DNA of 64,000 bases from assembly GCA_004017535.1 (NCBI GenBank), contig SAJS01000004.1:124001-188000 (forward strand), written 5' to 3'. Source of the stretch: Mesorhizobium sp. (GTDB lineage: Bacteria; Pseudomonadota; Alphaproteobacteria; Rhizobiales; Rhizobiaceae). This document shows positions 61,925-64,000 of the stretch, one piece after another (the first letter of the stretch is position 1; each line of letters begins with the position of its first letter). The notes under the pieces were generated by a model. The model was not told where the DNA came from, ran no database searches, and saw only the letters and a program-made list of their open reading frames with translations. The translations under genes and the position numbers were made by a program.

Positions 61925-63370
61925 ATGGCGAATGAAAACTGGCCCGTTTACGGTGAAATCACCGGTCCCGTCGTGATGATCGGCTTCGGCTCGATCGGGC
62001 GGGGAACGCTGCCGCTGATCGAACGCCATTTCAAGTTCGACAAGTCGCGCATGACGGTCATCGACCCTCTCGACACCGACCGCAAGCTGCTCGACGAGCG
62101 CGGCATCACCTTCATGCAGGATGCTGTGACCGAGAAGAATTACAAGAAGCTGCTGACGCCGCTCCTGACCAATGGCGGCGGCCAGGGCTTTTGCGTCAAC
62201 CTGTCGGTCGACACCGGGTCGGTGGACCTGATGAAATTGTGCCGCAAGCTCGGCGTGCTTTACATCGACACCGTCGTAGAGCCGTGGCTGGGCTTCTATT
62301 TCGACGCCGAGGCCGACAATGCCAGCCGCTCCAACTACGCGCTGCGCGAGGCGATGATCAAGGAAAAGCAGGACAAGCCCGGCGGCTCGACGGCGGTCTC
62401 CACCTGCGGTGCCAATCCCGGCATGGTCTCATGGTTCGTCAAGAAGGCGCTGGTCAACCTCGCCACCGATCTCGGGCTCGAGTTTTCGGAGCCCGCGCAG
62501 GAAGACCGCGAGGGCTGGGCCAGGCTGATGAAGAAGGCCGGCGTCAAGGGCATCCACATCGCCGAGCGCGACACCCAGCGCACCAAGAAGCCGAAGCCGA
62601 TGAATGTGTTCTGGAACACCTGGTCAGTCGAAGGCTTCATCTCGGAAGGCCTGCAGCCGGCCGAGCTCGGTTGGGGCACGCATGAAAACTGGATGCCGAA
62701 GAACGGCAAGCAACACAAGCACGGCTCCAAGGCGGCAATCTATCTGGAGCAGCCCGGCGCCAACACGCGCGTGCGCAGTTGGTGCCCTACGCCGGGCGCG
62801 CAATACGGCCTCTTGGTGACGCATAACGAGTCGATCTCGATCGCCGACTTCTTCACCGTGCGTTCGAAGAAGGGCAAGGTCCAATACCGTCCGACCTGCC
62901 ATTACGCCTATCATCCCTGCAACGACGCCTTGCTGTCGCTGGACGAGATGTTCGGCGCCGCCGGCAAGCCGCAGCCGGTCCACCATGTGCTTGACGAGAA
63001 CGAGCTGGTCGACGGCGTCGACGAGCTCGGCGTGCTGCTCTACGGCCACGACAAGAACGCCTACTGGTACGGCTCGCAATTGTCGCTGGCCGAAGCCCGC
63101 AAGCTCGCCCCCTACCAGAACGCCACCGGCTTGCAGGTCACCTCGGCGGTGCTCGCCGGCATGGTCTGGGCGCTGGAGAACCCGGCGGCCGGCATCGTGG
63201 AAGCCGACGAGATGGACTACCGGCGCTGCCTCGAAGTGCAGTCGCCTTATCTCGGGCCGGTCAGGGGCTACTATACCGACTGGACTCCTCTGGACAATCG
63301 CCCGGGCCTCTTCCCGGAAGACCTGGACAAGGACGACCCGTGGCAGTTCCGCAACATTCTGGTCCGATAG
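61925..63370 (+). CDS. hss: Homospermidine synthase
   Basis: 481 residues from ATG 61925, AAGGAG upstream; an earlier ATG at 61895 is less likely. It joins two putrescine molecules (or putrescine and spermidine) to homospermidine with NAD. Rossmann motif VVMIGFGSIGRGTLPLI near 15-31, VEPWLGFYF, STCGANPGMVSWF, and a C-terminal part with VLLYGHDKNAYWYGSQL. Homospermidine is a main polyamine of rhizobia; the putrescine source is probably the decarboxylase at 35738-36871. Confidence 0.95.
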   Translation: MANENWPVYGEITGPVVMIGFGSIGRGTLPLIERHFKFDKSRMTVIDPLDTDRKLLDERGITFMQDAVTEKNYKKLLTPLLTNGGGQGFCVNLSVDTGSVDLMKLCRKLGVLYIDTVVEPWLGFYFDAEADNASRSNYALREAMIKEKQDKPGGSTAVSTCGANPGMVSWFVKKALVNLATDLGLEFSEPAQEDREGWARLMKKAGVKGIHIAERDTQRTKKPKPMNVFWNTWSVEGFISEGLQPAELGWGTHENWMPKNGKQHKHGSKAAIYLEQPGANTRVRSWCPTPGAQYGLLVTHNESISIADFFTVRSKKGKVQYRPTCHYAYHPCNDALLSLDEMFGAAGKPQPVHHVLDENELVDGVDELGVLLYGHDKNAYWYGSQLSLAEARKLAPYQNATGLQVTSAVLAGMVWALENPAAGIVEADEMDYRRCLEVQSPYLGPVRGYYTDWTPLDNRPGLFPEDLDKDDPWQFRNILVR

Positions 63371-63399
63371 CGGTCAGGCCTACCGCCGCCTCCACCTTG

Positions 63400-63424
63400 C
63401 AATCGCCCGGAAATCGGGCGATTG
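63400..63424 (+). terminator. Hairpin after homospermidine synthase
   Basis: CAATCGCCCG and CGGGCGATTG form a perfect 10-bp stem with a 5-base loop, 29 bases after the stop. There is no T run, so termination would be weak or the hairpin may instead protect the transcript. Confidence 0.5.
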
Positions 63425-63455
63425 AGAAGATGCGGACCGAGGAGAGGACCAACAT

Positions 63456-63830
63456 ATGACTATTGCGCGCAAACTGCTTTCGGCGGGTGCCGCGGCAAGC
63501 CTGCTGGCTACGGCCGCCTGCACAACCACCGGCCCGTCGGAACCACCGGGCGCAGCCGCGCCGAAGGGTGTCGAGGGCAATTGGATCGACGCCAAGGGCA
63601 CCGGCCTGTCGACCTTCGCGGCCGGCAACTTCACCACTGTTGCCACCGACACCGGCCAGAAGCTGTCGGAAGGCAGCTACACCATGACTGGACCGACCTC
63701 GGTCGAGATCCACGGCACTTCGCTGATCCGCCAGACGCCGGTCAGTTTCAACTGCCTGATGGTCTCCATCAGCCAGCTCAACTGCACCAGCGCCAGCGGC
63801 CAGAATTTCGTGCTGACGCGTCGGGCCTGA
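63456..63830 (+). CDS. Omp10-like outer membrane lipoprotein
   Basis: 124 residues, GAGGAGAGG upstream. Lipoprotein signal ends in TAAC (Cys22). The mature part follows the pattern of Brucella Omp10: VEGNWIDAKG, FTTVATDTGQKLSEGSYTM, SLIRQTPVSFNCLMVSISQLNCTSASG and a LTRR end, with two conserved cysteines. The protein is probably attached to the outer membrane; its role is unknown. It is followed by a strong terminator. Confidence 0.85.
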   Translation: MTIARKLLSAGAAASLLATAACTTTGPSEPPGAAAPKGVEGNWIDAKGTGLSTFAAGNFTTVATDTGQKLSEGSYTMTGPTSVEIHGTSLIRQTPVSFNCLMVSISQLNCTSASGQNFVLTRRA

Positions 63831-63850
63831 GGCTCGCAGACATGCATCCG

Positions 63851-63883
63851 AAAGGACGGCGGCGCGAGCCGCCGTCCTTTTTT
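63851..63883 (+). terminator. Terminator after the Omp10-like gene
   Basis: AAAGGACGGCGG and CCGCCGTCCTTT form a perfect 12-bp stem with a 6-base loop, followed by TTT, 20 bases after the stop. Confidence 0.9.
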
Positions 63884-64000
63884 GTGCCGGCAAACATCTC
63901 CCCCGATTTGTGCTTGCATCGGCCAGGACCCGATGTGAACATGACCCGAGACTGACTGTTATTTTCCAGTCAAGTGAAGGCGTTAAAGCATGGCGTCCAG
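63884..64000. other. End of window without a recognised gene
   Basis: 117 bases after the terminator. AT content rises near 63950-63990, so a promoter of a gene beyond the window is possible, but none could be fixed. Confidence 0.3.

Noticed and set aside
1-64000. CRISPR array, prophage, insertion sequence or rRNA operon
   Set aside because: No regularly spaced repeats, phage structural genes, transposase or integrase, or rRNA-like sequence were seen on either strand.

Overview
This 64 kb window looks like chromosomal DNA of a GC-rich alphaproteobacterium of the order Rhizobiales, most like Mesorhizobium or a close relative. Four things point there. The flagellar genes include the rhizobial-only motC, motE, motD-type fliK, rem, flaF and flbT. 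There is an Omp10-type lipoprotein known from Brucella and rhizobia. Ornithine decarboxylase has a long leader and occurs with homospermidine synthase. Several intergenic palindromic repeats are of the rhizobial RIME kind. No prophage, insertion sequence, integrase or CRISPR array was seen; the window reads as core chromosome.

Region 1 (1-21972) is the flagellar and motor cluster, almost all on the plus strand with 4-base stop/start overlaps. It starts with rod, P-ring, L-ring and export genes (flgC partial, fliE, flgG, flgA, flgI, motE, flgH, fliL, fliP). Two flagellin genes follow, each with its own leader and terminator. Then come fliF with a fliH-like gene, motB, motC, fliK and a lytic transglycosylase; rem, an orphan OmpR-type regulator; and the hook/filament set flgE, flgK, flgL, flaF, flbT, flgD, fliQ.

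Region 2 (21973-29427) interrupts the flagellar order known from Sinorhizobium (fliQ-flhA-fliR). It holds a class II asparagine synthetase, an MFS exporter with an extra C-terminal domain, an FAD amine oxidase-like enzyme, a CLC chloride channel and a remnant of a small monooxygenase-like gene.

Region 3 (29428-34283) resumes the flagellar set: flhA, fliR, a fliJ-like gene, a flgJ-type rod protein, a flgN-like chaperone and a membrane-anchored protein.

Region 4 (34284-64000) is ordinary metabolic and regulatory chromosome. It contains SCP2 and GNAT proteins; ornithine decarboxylase behind a 430-base leader that is a candidate speF RNA; an amidase with a LysR regulator; a DUF1007/NicO metal transport pair; D-erythronate dehydrogenase; a CDF efflux pump; an aminotransferase; short-chain dehydrogenases; TrhO; KDPG aldolase; an AraC regulator; tRNA-Gln; a DUF882 cell-wall protein; a sigma-54 response regulator; oligoendopeptidase F; pabB/pabC; a DUF3445 heme protein that appears to start at CTG; homospermidine synthase; and an Omp10-like lipoprotein.

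The best leads are regulatory. A cluster of CtrA-type sites lies before the second flagellin, and a sigma-54-like promoter plus a leader hairpin lie before the first. A near-consensus CtrA site precedes the DUF882 gene and a consensus site lies at 47.4 kb. Palindromic elements read in frame near the N-termini of two proteins, and the flagellar gene order is broken by a four-gene block.
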